Positions 48,483 through 60,400 of a stretch of 64,000 nucleotides of DNA are shown one piece after another. The translations under genes were made by a program, and so were the position numbers. Where the stretch lies: assembly GCA_964023205.1 (NCBI GenBank), contig OZ026848.1, positions 35,141,912 to 35,205,911 on the forward strand. Direction: 5' to 3'. The stretch comes from Lutraria lutraria (Eukaryota; Mollusca; Bivalvia; Venerida; Mactridae). The notes under the pieces were generated by a model that saw only the letters and a program-made list of their open reading frames with translations, made no database searches and was not told the origin of the DNA. Every line of letters starts with the position of its first letter. Within the stretch, counting starts at the first letter, position 1.

Positions 48483-49165
48483 TTATATATGACTGATACT
48501 GTTTCGTACTTCAAATGCTTTGAACATATAGACACTCAACTTCTTAATGACAGACTCATTTTGAATCAGAAATAATTGCTTTAATTTAAACATGCTTGGT
48601 CTCTTCCAATAGAAACTATTGATATACTTTTTGCGTAGATCATTAAAAAGAATGCATTCTAACATAAAATGAAATTCATCGTCTAGCTTGTTACATGAAT
48701 TACATTTTCTATTGTCTCTTGCAATCACAGGTCTTTGCCATCTACCAGCTTCTATTTTTAGGTTATGAGAGGAAAGTAAAAGTCTTATCATGGCAATTCT
48801 AAATTTTGGAATATTTAATATACTAAGGAAATGTTGAAAATTGTGTTCAATTACATTATTATACAATATTGATCAGGTCGAATTGTTTATTCTTGCTTGC
48901 AAAGTCTACAAATTATTATCTTGTAAACGTTGTTTGAATATGCACATAAAATAATCAATATATTGCCTACTCCTTGTTGCAACCATACGTCAAAGAATCC
49001 AATTCTAGAAAGTAAATCCCTAACTAAAGTGACCCAAGAAGTTTTATTTCGATTTGCATCAGCGTCTCGTTAGAGTGTGTCATACGTTATTCTACGAAAT
49101 TTGCATTCATTGCTATTCACAATTTTCAACCAAAATTTTATGATTCGAAGATACCGTATATCAAT
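48483..49165 (-). pseudogene. LINE (element L2a) C-terminal region
   Basis: Last part of the non-LTR retrotransposon whose other domains lie up to 53820. From 49165 on minus: FSLIDIRYLRIIKFWLK, CKFRRITYDTL, a stop, then SWVTLVRDLLSRIGFFDVWL and QQGVG. After a frameshift comes the 127-codon frame 48866-48483, with IPKFRIAMIRLLLSSHNL, IEAGRWQRPVIAR and the Cys/His cluster CNSCNKLDDEFHFMLEC. The final stop is at 48483-48485. The order of motifs is that of an intact LINE protein end. Confidence 0.82.
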
Positions 49166-49170
49166 CAAAC

Positions 49171-49378
49171 TAAATCTGCCTAAAATACCGTATACAAAAA
49201 TCTGCCTAAAATACCGTATACAAAAATCTGCCTAAATACCGTATACAAAATCTGCCTAAAATACCGTATACAAAAATCTGCCTAAAATACCGTATACAAA
49301 ATCTGCCTAAAATACCGTATACAAAAGCTGCCTAAAATACCGTATACAAAAATCTGCCTAAAATACCGTATACAAAAC
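49171..49378. repeat. 26-bp minisatellite grown from LINE codons
   Basis: About 8 copies of aatctgcctaaaataccg plus tatacaaa. On minus each copy spells GTATACGGTATTTTAGGCAG, that is VYGILGR. The LINE frame runs LQVKRSTPNSF into the first copy at the right end and continues as the FSLIDIRYLR part at the left end, so the array is an expansion of the codons that belong there. Because the unit is 26 bp it destroys the frame. Confidence 0.9.
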
Positions 49379-49399
49379 TATTTGGCGTTGAACGCTTAA

Positions 49400-49838
49400 C
49401 CTGAAGTATATGTTTTAAGTATATGGTATGTATACATGTACGTTCAATATTAACACACTTCGCACCCGTAGCATTATATTGGCAATATTAATTTGTTGAA
49501 TAATTCTAGTTTGTGATAAACACCAATATTTTCAAATTTATGTAAGTAATTGTTCAGTCGGAATATTGCTTTTAATGCTTTGTCTGATAGGTTTAATTGT
49601 GTTTCATTAAATGACCCGGTCACCTTGAGTAAAAAAATGCCAAGTAAGAAAATGTTTTAACGATTTCAATAGGATTATTATTGTACATAAAATTCAAATT
49701 ACGCGGTAAAGCGCCTGCTTTTCTGAATATGACTATTTTGGCCTTATTGGCATTGACTTTGAGTTTCCATTTTTTGCAGTAATCATTTAATAAATTTAAG
49801 CCGGTTTGTAGAGCTTAAGAAACATGGAGAATAAGAAT
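49400..49838 (-). pseudogene. LINE (element L2a) reverse transcriptase, post-active-site region
   Basis: From about 49838: ECLSPFLFSMFL, then directly LQTGLNLLNDYCKKWKLK. The roughly 40 residues that should carry the catalytic (F/A)DD box are missing between them. It continues VNANKAKIVIFRKAG, VKTFSYLA and, after a small frameshift, LNLSDKALKAIFRLNNYL and YHKLELFNK. The deletion alone removes catalytic function. Confidence 0.82.
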
Positions 49839-49845
49839 GGAGATA

Positions 49846-50341
49846 GACATTCACACCCATCTAACGCTCATAGAAGAGACATTCACCCTGTCTAACGCTC
49901 AAAGAAGAGACATTCACCCTGTCTAACGCTCATAGAAGAGACATTCACCCTGTCTAACGCTCATAGAAGAGACATTCACACCCTTCTAACGCTCATAGAA
50001 GAGACAATCACCCCTTCTAACGCTCATAGAAGAGACATTCACCCCTTCTAACCCTCATAGAAGAGACATTCACCCTGTCTAACGCTCATAGAAGAGACAT
50101 TCACCCTGTCTAACGCTCATAGAAGAGACATTCACACCCTTCTAACGCTCATAGAAGAGACATTCACCCCTTCTAACGCTCATAGAAGAGACATTCACCC
50201 TGTCTAACGCTCATAGAAGAGACATTCACACCCTTCTAACGCTCATAGAAGAGACATTCACCCCTTCTAACGCTCATAGAAGAGACATTCACCCCGTCTA
50301 ACGCTCATAGAAGAGACATTCACCCTGTCTAACGCTCAAAG
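49846..50341. repeat. 31/32-bp minisatellite grown from reverse transcriptase motif B
   Basis: About 16 copies of gacattcaccctgtctaacg plus ctcatagaaga, with 32-bp (acacccttctaacg) and 31-bp (ccccttctaacg) variants. On minus each copy contains GCGTTAGACAGGGTGAATGT, which encodes VRQGEC. The LINE frame enters from the right as DDFTCSLSVRQGEC and leaves on the left as ECLSPFLFSMF. The array therefore sits between the very codons from which its unit is made. Confidence 0.93.
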
Positions 50342-50384
50342 AACATGTGAAATCGTCAGTTAGTAGGTTATCAAATTTTACTCG

Positions 50385-51120
50385 GGTTTTAATCTCTTCG
50401 TACCTACTTTTAATAACTTTCAACATTTTCCCCCGAATTCCATTCTTTATTAATTTTGTCCATAATGTATTTCTTTCGACATAGTCGAATGCTTTGCTGA
50501 AATCTACAAAACAGCAGTATAGTTTTTCCCATTATTTATCATATAATCTATAATTCCGTTTAATACAAAAATGTTATCAATAGTACCCATATCCCTACGA
50601 AAACCTGCCTGTGCTTCTAAATATACATTGTAATTTTCCGCCCAATTATTAAGTCGATTGTTTAAAATCCGAGTAAAATGTTTGCCAAGAACGCTCAATA
50701 AGGTAATGCCGCGATAATTGTTAGGATCATTCACATTTCCTTTTTGTGTAGTGGAATAATAATTCCTTCAGACCATGATCTTGGAAAAATACCCCTATCC
50801 AATATAACGTTGAATAAAGAGTGCAGAAAGGGCTTTAAAATATTAGCTTCGTGAATAAAATATTCATTCAATAAAGTATCTGGACCAGCTGATTTACAAG
50901 TTTTTAGCTGTTTTATAGCTTTCATTATTTCCGAAGTAGTGATCTCTATATCTAAATTAAATTCATTGTTCACAAAACGTTCATTAAAATATAACACGTC
51001 TTCGTCTGGTATAAAGAAACGATCATTCAGGTTGTTAACCGCCTTAAAATAGTCTTCAAACATATTCATCTGTATGTTAGGTTTCTTAATATAAGATACA
51101 TTTTTAACATTTGCCAGCAC
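50385..51120 (-). pseudogene. LINE (element L2a) reverse transcriptase, N-terminal half
   Basis: The frame 51120-50731 reads NMFEDYFKAVNNLNDRFF, KQLKTCKSAGPDTL and PRSWSEGIIIPLHKK. A break leads to 50734-50504, with NDPNNYRGITLLSVLGK and EAQAGFRRDMGTIDNIF. A one-base slip in an A run (about 50525) puts motif A, CCFVDFSKAFDYV, in the next frame, followed by KNGIRGKML and IKTRVKFDNLL. These are the conserved blocks of a LINE reverse transcriptase up to motif B in the right order and spacing. The YRGI block is seen in some LINE groups, but I do not assign a clade. Confidence 0.9.
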
Positions 51121-51600
51121 ATGTTTGCGTTTTTATTTTTATTTTATTCAAGAATTGCTGTTTGCGACATTTTATATTGCTTTTTACTATGGCGTAAAGT
51201 CCGTTTATAAACCGATCTACATTCGACCAGCGATTTGCCTCAGATTTACATTGACTTTAATGATTTAACGCTGAAATGAAATCTTTGCGTTTAGATTTGC
51301 AGGAATCCTCATACCATACATTCTTATTTTCGTGCTTAATATTTTAGTCCATTTTTTTCTAAAAAGTATATTTGTAACTGAATCCATTTTATTCGAGAAC
51401 TGAGACAGGTGCCAGTCTATATTCTCTAAATGTTTCGCTGAGACAGGTGCCAGTCTATATTCTCTAAATGTTTCGCTGATTTCGTCGCTGTCGTTAACCT
51501 TGTCAATTTACTTATAAAATTATCCGTATTGATTTCATGCGTGTACTCAGCTTTGACATTCGACCATGAATATTTATAATACAATTTGTATACTCACATA
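51121..51600 (-). pseudogene. LINE (element L2a) linker with a two-copy 38-bp duplication
   Basis: Poorly conserved region between endonuclease and reverse transcriptase. Fragments AKHLENIDWHLSQF and NLRQIAGRM can be followed among stops. The 38 bp beginning gagacaggtgccagtctata (about 51401-51438) are repeated immediately (about 51439-51476), a tandem duplication at the two-copy stage. Confidence 0.65.
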
Positions 51601-51920
51601 ATTATTCACATCTTGTACATTTACATTTGACATATTGCTTTCATTTTCAAAACAACATTCAATAATACAGTGGTCAGATAAACAATTTGGATCGTGCACA
51701 GTAAAATCTGTAAAAAAATGTCATTAAATGTTCTGACACAATAAAATAATCAACTACGCTACAGCCTTGGTGACCAACAAATGTATATTTACCAATACCT
51801 GAATACTTTCCTTCCCTGCTATTTAAGATTCGTCTGTTTACAAAAATCTAACAATAAGTTACCGTTAGTATTAAGATTACCTTTGTCTAATGAAAATCTA
51901 GGTAAAAATTGTCAAAATCG
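51601..51920 (-). pseudogene. LINE (element L2a) endonuclease, C-terminal half
   Basis: On minus: DDYDFDNF at the array border, then after a frameshift NTNGNLLLDFCKQTNL, GKYTFVGHQGCSVVDYFI and, after another, HDPNCLSDHCIIEC. The VVDY block and the SDH block (codons at about 51671-51679) are the last conserved motifs of the apurinic-like endonuclease domain of LINEs, which nicks target DNA. Several frameshifts make it inactive. Confidence 0.85.
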
Positions 51921-53180
51921 TAATCATCTGGTAATACTTCGATATTAAAGTAATCATCTGGTAATACTTCGATATTAAAGTAATCATCTGGTAATACTTC
52001 AATATTAAAGTAATCATCTGGTAATACTTCGATATTAAAGTAATCATCTGGTAATACTTCGATATTAAAGTAATCATCTGGTAATACTTCAATATTAAAG
52101 TTATCATCTGGTAATACTTCGATATTAAAGTAATCATCTGGTAATACTTCAATATTAAAGTAATCATCTGGTAATACTTCAATATTAAAGTAATCATCTG
52201 GTAATACTTCAATATTAAAGTAATCATCTGGTAATACTTCAATATTAAAGTAATCATCTGGTAATACTTCAATATTAAAGTAATCATCTGGTAAAACTTC
52301 GATATTAAAGTAATCATCTGGTAATACTTCGATATTAAAGTAATCATCTGGTAATACTTCAATATTAAAGTAATCATCTGGTAATACTTCAATATTAAAG
52401 TAATCATCTGGTAATACTTCAATATTAAAGTAATCATCTGGTAATACTTCGATATTAAAGTAATCATCTGGTAATACTTCAATATTAAAGTAATCATCTG
52501 GTAATACTTCAATATTAAAGTAATCATCTGGTAATACTTCAATATTAAAGTAATCATCTGGTAATACTTCGATATTAAAGTAATCATCTGGTAATACTTC
52601 AATATTAAAGTAATCATCTGGTAATACTTCGATATTAAAGTAATCATCTGGTAATACTTCGATATTAAAGTAATCATCTGGTAATACTTCAATATTAAAG
52701 TAATCATCTGGTAATACTTCGATATTAAAGTAATCATCTGGTAATACTTCAATATTAAAGTAATCATCTGGTAATACTTCAATATTAAAGTAATCATCTG
52801 GTAATACTTCAATATTAAAGTAATCATCTGGTAATACTTCGATATTAAAGTAATCATCTGGTAATACTTCAATATTAAAGTAATCATCTGGTAATACTTC
52901 AATATTAAAGTAATCATCTGGTAATACTTCAATATTAAAGTAATCATCTGGTAATACTTCGATATTAAAGTAATCATCTGGTAATACTTCAATATTAAAG
53001 TAATCATCTGGTAATACTTCAATATTAAAGTAATCATCTGGTAATACTTCAATATTAAAGTAATCATCTGGTAATACTTCGATATTAAAGTAATCATCTG
53101 GTAATACTTCGATATTAAAGTAATCATCTAGTAATACTTCAATATTAAAGTAATCATCTGGTAATACTTCGATATTAAAA
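51921..53180. repeat. 30-bp minisatellite (42 copies) grown in-frame from endonuclease codons
   Basis: Forty-two copies of a strictly 30-bp unit (taatcatctggtaatacttc plus (g/a)atattaaag). On minus in the LINE frame it spells FNIEVLPDDY, ten codons. The endonuclease frame enters from the right as KPDFVKHDNDSNFNIEVLPD and leaves on the left as PDDYDFDNF, so the peptide belongs to the LINE protein and has been multiplied in frame. The 409-codon frame starting MITLISKYYQ is the same DNA read one base off. The only common variation is G/A at one position. Confidence 0.95.
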
Positions 53181-53440
53181 TTTGAATCGTTATCATGCTT
53201 TACAAAATCAGGTTTATCTGATGTGCCCCTGCAAGTACGATATTACATTGGTCACCATAAGTATCTGAATAGTAGTAAAATACTAATAAACAGTCAAAAA
53301 CATTGTGATCCGACAAATTATATCTATTACTGCTCTCTGGAATGACATAACAAATACCAATGAATAAATTGTTTTCCAATGAAAACATTTTACCATCCAA
53401 TCTTAGCCATAACAAGTCATCATCACTCACTTATACGACT
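53181..53440 (-). pseudogene. LINE (element L2a) endonuclease, N-terminal half
   Basis: The frame 53430-53200 reads SDDDLLWLRLDGKMF, LFIGICYVIPESSNRYN and CNIVLAG. This is the middle of an apurinic-like endonuclease domain, where GD.N normally follows; here a small deletion with frameshift joins CNIVLAG to SDKPDFVKHDN. Upstream the coding sequence is cut by the foldback element at 53548-53730 and resumes at 53740. Confidence 0.82.
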
Positions 53441-53461
53441 GTACCCCCAGCAGAGCTATTC

Positions 53462-53730
53462 AAAAAATGTCTTCTAACGTTTGTAAGAAGACTCTTTTCA
53501 ATAACTCAACTTTCACGTGGACATAATCCTTTATCGTCGTATAAGTCAGATACACGTACTCGTATTTTCTTCAAAAATGTCTTCATACAGACGTAAGAAG
53601 ACGGTTCGCTTAGATAAACAACCAATTTGTCAGAGGCGAAGCCGAGGATAAAATGGTTGTTTGTCTTAGCGAACCGTCTTCTTAGCGTCTGTAAGAAGAC
53701 ATTTTTGAAGAAAAACTCGTACTGTATCTA
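53462..53730. mobile_element. Foldback MITE inside the LINE
   Basis: Left arm 53548-53623 and right arm 53655-53730 are near-perfect inverted copies, each containing tcttcaaaaatgtcttc and taagaagacggttcgct. The loop is about 31 bp (cagaggcgaagccgagg). A further partial copy of the arm (aaatgtcttctaacgtttgt) lies at about 53466-53495. Its insertion separates SDKKLFNVLDT from VSDDDLLW in the LINE frame, and a tacagt(a)cg sequence is present on both sides, a possible target duplication. Confidence 0.82.
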
Positions 53731-53739
53731 ATACATTAA

Positions 53740-53825
53740 ATAGTTTTTTATCACTTACATACTGATTTCTTACATAAATACAAACGCCTCCGGATTCACG
53801 CTAATAAAGCTCAGTTTGATCTTTT
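53740..53825 (-). pseudogene. LINE (element L2a) endonuclease, upstream piece
   Basis: On minus it reads ESGGVCIYVRNQYVSDKK followed by LFNVL, with a stop just before ESGG. GG(V/I)...(V/I) followed by a basic stretch is the early part of the endonuclease domain, and the frame lines up with the piece beyond the MITE. The LINE cannot be followed past the next minisatellite. Confidence 0.65.
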
Positions 53826-53985
53826 TCTGTGCATCCTAGCACGGTAAACACTGTGCATCCTACATCCTAGCACGGTAAACACTGTGCATCCTACATCCTA
53901 GCACGGTAAACACTGTGCATCCTACATCCTAGCACGGTAAACACTGTGCATCCTACATCCTAGCACGGTAAACACTGTACAAACA
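53826..53985. repeat. 31-bp minisatellite, ~5 copies
   Basis: The unit is tgtgcatcctacatcctagc plus acggtaaacac at 31-bp spacing (acggtaaaca at 53841, 53872 and onward). It directly abuts the last recognisable LINE codons, so it may also derive from the LINE, but I cannot show which codons. Confidence 0.92.
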
Positions 53986-54426
53986 CAATTAACGTCAGTT
54001 TGGACACAACGTTTCAACATAAACATCAGAAGAACATCATCAGAAAAATACGATATTCTTGGAGATAAAAACAATGAATGCATTTTACATCATATTAACT
54101 CTTAGCTCAATTGATGCTGATTAAGATAAATAAGCAATTAAGTCATGATTACAATATGGTCATGTGATATTAAATGCTTCAAATATGTCAAGATCTTGCT
54201 CCAGGAACGACTTGGACCATAGAAAGAAAGTGATTTAACAGACAGGACATGAATGTTTTCAGAAGACAACTAAACGACACTAAAACTGAAAACACTACAT
54301 ATCAGAATTAAATATTTTGAATTATATCTATGTACCTCCCTCCTTATATATGTCGGTCAATAGCTATACATAGCTTATGTTATTTTGTTATATGTCAACC
54401 GACTGTAAATAAAAAATTGTATCTTG
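53986..54426. other. No gene; isolated proto-unit of the next array
   Basis: Single-copy sequence, except that ctatgtacctccctcctta at about 54328-54346 is one isolated copy of the core of the 30-bp unit that is amplified from 54427 on. Confidence 0.6.
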
Positions 54427-57400
54427 TATCCTTAACTGACACTATATATGTACCTTCCTCATCAACTGACACTATATATGTACCTCCCTCTTTAACTGAC
54501 ACTGTTTATGTACCTCCCTCCTTAACTGACACTATTTATGTACCTCCCTCCTTAACTGACACTGTTTATGTACCTCCCTCCTTAACTGACACTATTTATG
54601 TACCTCCCTCTTTAACTGACACTGTTTATGTACCTCCCTCCTTAACTGACACTATTTATGTACCTCCCTCTTTAACTGACACTATTTATGTACCTCCCTC
54701 CTTAACTGACACTGTTTATGTACCTCCCTCTTTAACTGACACTGTTTATGTACCTCCCTCCTTAACTGACACTATTTATGTACCTCCCTCTTTAACTGAC
54801 ACTGTTTATGTACCTCCCTCCTTAACTGACACTGTTTATGTACCTCCCTCCTTAACTGACACTATTTATGTACCTCCCTCCTTAACTGACACTGTTTATG
54901 TACCTCCCTCTTTAACTGACACTGTTTATGTACCTCCCTCCTTAACTGACACTGATTATGTACCTCCCTCCTTAACTGACACTATTTATGTACCTCCCTC
55001 CTTAACTGACACTATTTATGTACCTCCCTCTTTAACTGACACTGTTTATGTACCTCCCTCCTTAACTGACACTATTTATGTACCTCCCTCCTTAACTGAC
55101 ACTATTTATGTACCTCCCTCTTTAACTGACACTGTTTATGTACCTCCCTCCTTAACTGACACTATTTATGTACCTCCCTCTTTAACTGACACTGTTTATG
55201 TACCTCCCTCCTTAACTGACACTATTTATGCACCTCCCTCCTTCACTGACATTATTTATGTACCTCCCTCCTTAACTGACACTATTTATGTACCTCGATC
55301 CTTAAATGACACTATTTATGTACCTCCCTCCTCAACTGACACTATATATGTTCCTCCCTCCTTAACTGACCCTATTTATATATCTACATCCTTAACTGAC
55401 ACCATTTATGTATCTACCTCCTTAACTGACACTATTTATGTACCTCCCTCCTTAACTGACACTATTTATGTATCTACCTCCTTAACTGACACTATTTATG
55501 TACCTCCCTCCTTAACTGACCCTATATATGTACCTCCCTCCTTAACTGACACTATTTATGTATCTACCTCCTTAATTGACACTATTTATATACCTCCCAC
55601 CTCAAATGACACTATATATGTACCTCCCTCCTTTAGTAACACTATATATGTACCTCCCTCCTTAACTGACACTATTTATGTACCTCCCTCCTCAACAGAC
55701 ACTATATATGTACCTCCCTCCTTAACTGACACTATTTATGTATCTACCTCCTTTACTGACACTATTTATGTATCTCCCTCCTTAACTGACACTGTTTATG
55801 TACCTCCCTCCTTAAATGACACTATTTATGTATCTACCTCCTTAACTGACACTATTTATGTACCTCTCTCCTCAACTGACACTATATATGTACCTCCCTC
55901 CTTTACTGACACTATTTATGTATCTACCTCCTTAAATGACACTATATATGTACCTCCCTCCTTAACTGACACTATATATGTACCTCCCTCCTTAACTGAC
56001 ACTATTTATGTACCTCCCTCCTCAACTGACACTATATATGTACCTCCCTCCTTAACTGACACTATTTATGTACCTCCCTCCGCAACTGACACTATAATAA
56101 ATTATATGTACCTCCCTCCTTAACTGACACTATATATGTACCTCCCTCCTCAACTGACACTATTTATGCACCTCCCTCCTCAACTGACACTTTATATGTA
56201 CCTCCCTCCTTAACTGACACTATTTATGTACCTCCCTCCGCAACTGACATTATATATGTACCTCCGTCCTTAACTGACACTATATATGTACCTCCATCCT
56301 TAACTAACACTATTTATATATCTCCCTCCTTAACTGACGCTATTTATGTACCTCCCTCCTTCACTGACATTATTTATGTACCTCCCTCCTTAACTGACAC
56401 TATTTATGTACCTCTATCCTTAACTGACACTATTTATGTACCTCCCTCCTCAACTGACACTATATATGTACCTCCCTCCTTAACTGACACTATTTATATA
56501 TCTACCTCCTTAACTGACACTATTTATGTATCTACCTCCTTAATATACACTATTTATGTATCTCCCTCCTTAACTGACACTATATATGTACCTCCCTCCT
56601 TAACTTACACTATTTATGTATCTCTCCCCTTACTAGACACTATATATGTACCTCCCTCCTTAACTGACACTGTTTATGTACCTCCCTCCTTAACTGACAC
56701 TATTTATGTACCTCCCTCCTTAACTGACACTATTTATGTACCTCCCTCTTTAACTGACACTGTTTATGTACCTCCCTCCTTAACTGACACTATTTATGTA
56801 CCTCCCTCCTTAACTGACACTATTTATGTACCTCCCTCTTTAACTGACACTGTATATGTACCTCCCTCCTTAACTGACACTATTTATGCACCTCCCTCCT
56901 TCACTGACATTATTTATGTACCTCCCTCCTTAACTGACACTATTTATGTACCTCGATCCTTAAATGACACTATTTATGTACCTCCCTCCTCAACTGACAC
57001 TATATATGTTCCTCCCTCCTTAACTGACCCTATTTATATATCTACATCCTTAACTGACACCATTTATGTATCTACCTCCTTAACTGACACTATTTATGTA
57101 CCTCCCTCCTTAACTGACACTATTTATGTATCTACCTCCTTAACTGACACTATTTATGTACCTCCCTCCTTAACTGACCCTATATATGTACCTCCCTCCT
57201 TAACTGACACTATTTATGTATCTACCTCCTTAATTGACACTATTTATGTACCACCCACCTCAAATGACACTATATATGTACCTCCCTCCTTAAGTGACAC
57301 TATTTATGTACCTCCCTCCTTAACTGACACTATTTATGTATCTCCCACTGTAACTGACACTATTTATGTACCTCTCTCCTCAACTGACACTATATATGTA

Positions 57401-60400
57401 CCTCCCTCATTTACTGACACTATATATGTATCTACCTCCTTAACTGACACTATATATGTACCTCCCTCCTTAACTGACACTATATATGTACCTCCCTCCT
57501 TAACTGACACTATTTATGTACCTCCCTCCTCAACTGACACTATATATGTACCTCCCTCCTTAACTGACACTATTTATGTATCTACCTCCTTTACTGACAC
57601 TATTTATGTATCTCCCTCCTTAACTGACACTGTTTATGTACCTCCCTCCTTAAATGACACTATTTATGTATCTACCTCCTTAACTGACACTATTTATGTA
57701 CCTCTCTCCTCAACTGACACTATATATGTACCTCCCTCCTTTACTGACACTATTTATGTATCTACCTCCTTAAATGACACTATATATGTACCTCCCTCCT
57801 TAACTGACACTATATATGTACCTCCCTCCTTAACTGACACTATTTATGTACCTCCCTCCTCAACTGACACTATATATGTACCTCCCTCCTTAACTGACAC
57901 TATTTATGTACCTCCCTCCGCAACTGACACTATAATAAATTATATGTACCTCCCTCCTTAACTGACACTATATATGTACCTCCCTCCTCAACTGACACTA
58001 TTTATGTACCTCCCTCCTCAACTGACACTTTATATGTACCTCCCTCCTTAACTGACACTATTTATGTACCTCCCTCCGCAACTGACATTATATATGTACC
58101 TCCGTCCTTAACTGACACTATATATGTACCTCCATCCTTAACTAACACTATTTATATATCTCCCTCCTTAACTGACGCTATTTATGTACCTCCCTCCTTC
58201 ACTGACATTATTTATGTACCTCCCTCCTTAACTGACACTATTTATGTACCTCTATCCTTAACTGACACTATTTATGTACCTCCCTCCTCAACTGACACTA
58301 TATATGTACCTCCCTCCTTAACTGACACTATTTATATATCTACCTCCTTAACTGACACTATTTATGTATCTACCTCCTTAATATACACTATTTATGTATC
58401 TCCCTCCTTAACTGACACTATATATGTACCTCCCTCCTTAACTTACACTATTTATGTATCTCTCCCCTTACTAGACACTATATATGTACCTCCCTCCTTA
58501 ATATACACTATTTATGTATCTCCCTCCTTAACTGACACTATTTATGTATCTCCTTCCTTAACTTACACTATTTATGTACCTCCATCCTTAACTTACACTA
58601 TTTATGTACCTCCCTCCTTAACTTACACTATTTATGTATCTCCCTCTTTAACTTACATTATTTATGTATCTCCCTCTTTAACTTACACTATTTATGTATC
58701 TCCCTCTTTAACTTACACTTTTTATGTATCTCCCTCTTTAACTAACACTATTTATGTATCTCCCTCTTTAACTAACACTATTTATGTATCTCCCTCTTTA
58801 ACTTACACTATTTATGTATCTCTCTCTTTAACTTACACTATTGATGTATCTCCCTCCTTAACTTACACTATTTATGTATCTCCCTCCATTACTGACACTA
58901 TAATAAATTATATGTACCTCCCTCCTTAACTGACACTATATATGTACCTCCCTCCTCAACTGACACTATTTATGTATCTCCCTCCTTAACTGACACTATT
59001 TATGTACCTCCCTCCTCAACTGACACTTTATATGTACCTCCCTCCTTTACTGACACTATTTATGTACCTCCCTCCGCAACTGACATTATATATGTACCTC
59101 CGTCCTTAACTGACACTATATATGTACCTCCCTCCTCAACTGACACTATTTATGTATCTACCTCCTTAACTGACACTATATATGTATCTCCCTCCTTAAC
59201 TGACACTATATATGTACCTCCCTCCTTAACTTACACTATTTATGTATCTCCCCCCTTACTAGACACTATATATGTACCTCCCTCCTTAATATACACTATT
59301 TATGTATCTCCCTCCTTAACTTACACTATTTATGTACCTCCCTCCTTAGCTTACACTATTTATGTATCTCCCTCCTTACCTGACACTATTTATGTACCTC
59401 CCTCCTCAACTGACACTTTATATGTACCTCCCTCCTTAACTGACACTATTTATGTACCTCCCTCCTCAACTGACACTATATATGTACCTCCCTCCTTAAC
59501 TGACACTATTTATGTACCTCCCTCCGCAACTGACACTATAATAAATTATATGTACCTCCCTCCTTAACTGACACTATATATGTACCTCCCTCCGTAACTG
59601 ACACTATATATGTACCTCCCTCCTTAACTTACACTATTTATGTATCTCCCCCCTTACTAGACACTATTTATGTATCTCCCTCCTTAACTTACACTATTTA
59701 TGTATCTCCCTCCTTAACTTACTATATTTATGTATCTCCCTCGTTAATATACACCATTTATATATCTCCCTCCTTACCTTACACTATTTATGTATCTCCC
59801 TCCTTAATATACACCATTTATGTATCTCCCTCCTTAACTTACACTATTTATGTATCTCCCTCCTTAACTTACACTATTTATGTATCTCCCTCCTTAACTT
59901 ACACTATTTATGTACCTCCCTCCTTAGCTTACACTATTTATGTATCTCCCTCCTAAACCTACACTATTTATGTATCTCCCACCTTAACTTACTATATTTA
60001 TGTATCTCCCTCGTTAATATACACCATTTTTGTATCTCCCTCCTTAACTGACACTATATATGTACCTCCCTCATTAATATACACTATTTATGTATCTCCC
60101 TCCTTAACTGACACTATTTATGTACCTCCCTCATTAATATACACCATTTATATATCTCCCTCCTTACCTTACACTATTTATGTATCTCCCTCCTTAATAT
60201 ACACCATTTATGTATCTCCCTCCTTAACTTACACTATTTATGTATCTCCCTCCTTAACTTACACTATTTATGTATCTCCCTCTTTAACTTACACTATTTA
60301 TGTATCTCCCTCCTTAACTGACACTATTTATGTATCTCCCTCTTTAACTAACACTATTTATGTATCTCCCTCTTTAACTTACACTATTTATGTATCTCCC

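Noticed and set aside
51898..53127. 409-codon open frame (MITLISKYYQ repeats) as a gene
   Set aside because: It is the 30-bp LINE-derived minisatellite read one base out of the LINE frame.
54330..56123. 597-codon open frame (SLTDTIYVPP repeats) as a repetitive surface or silk-like protein gene
   Set aside because: It is a by-product of a stop-free 30-bp tandem unit. It has no signal peptide, splice sites or unique termini, and the same DNA continues for 8 kb after the frame is lost.
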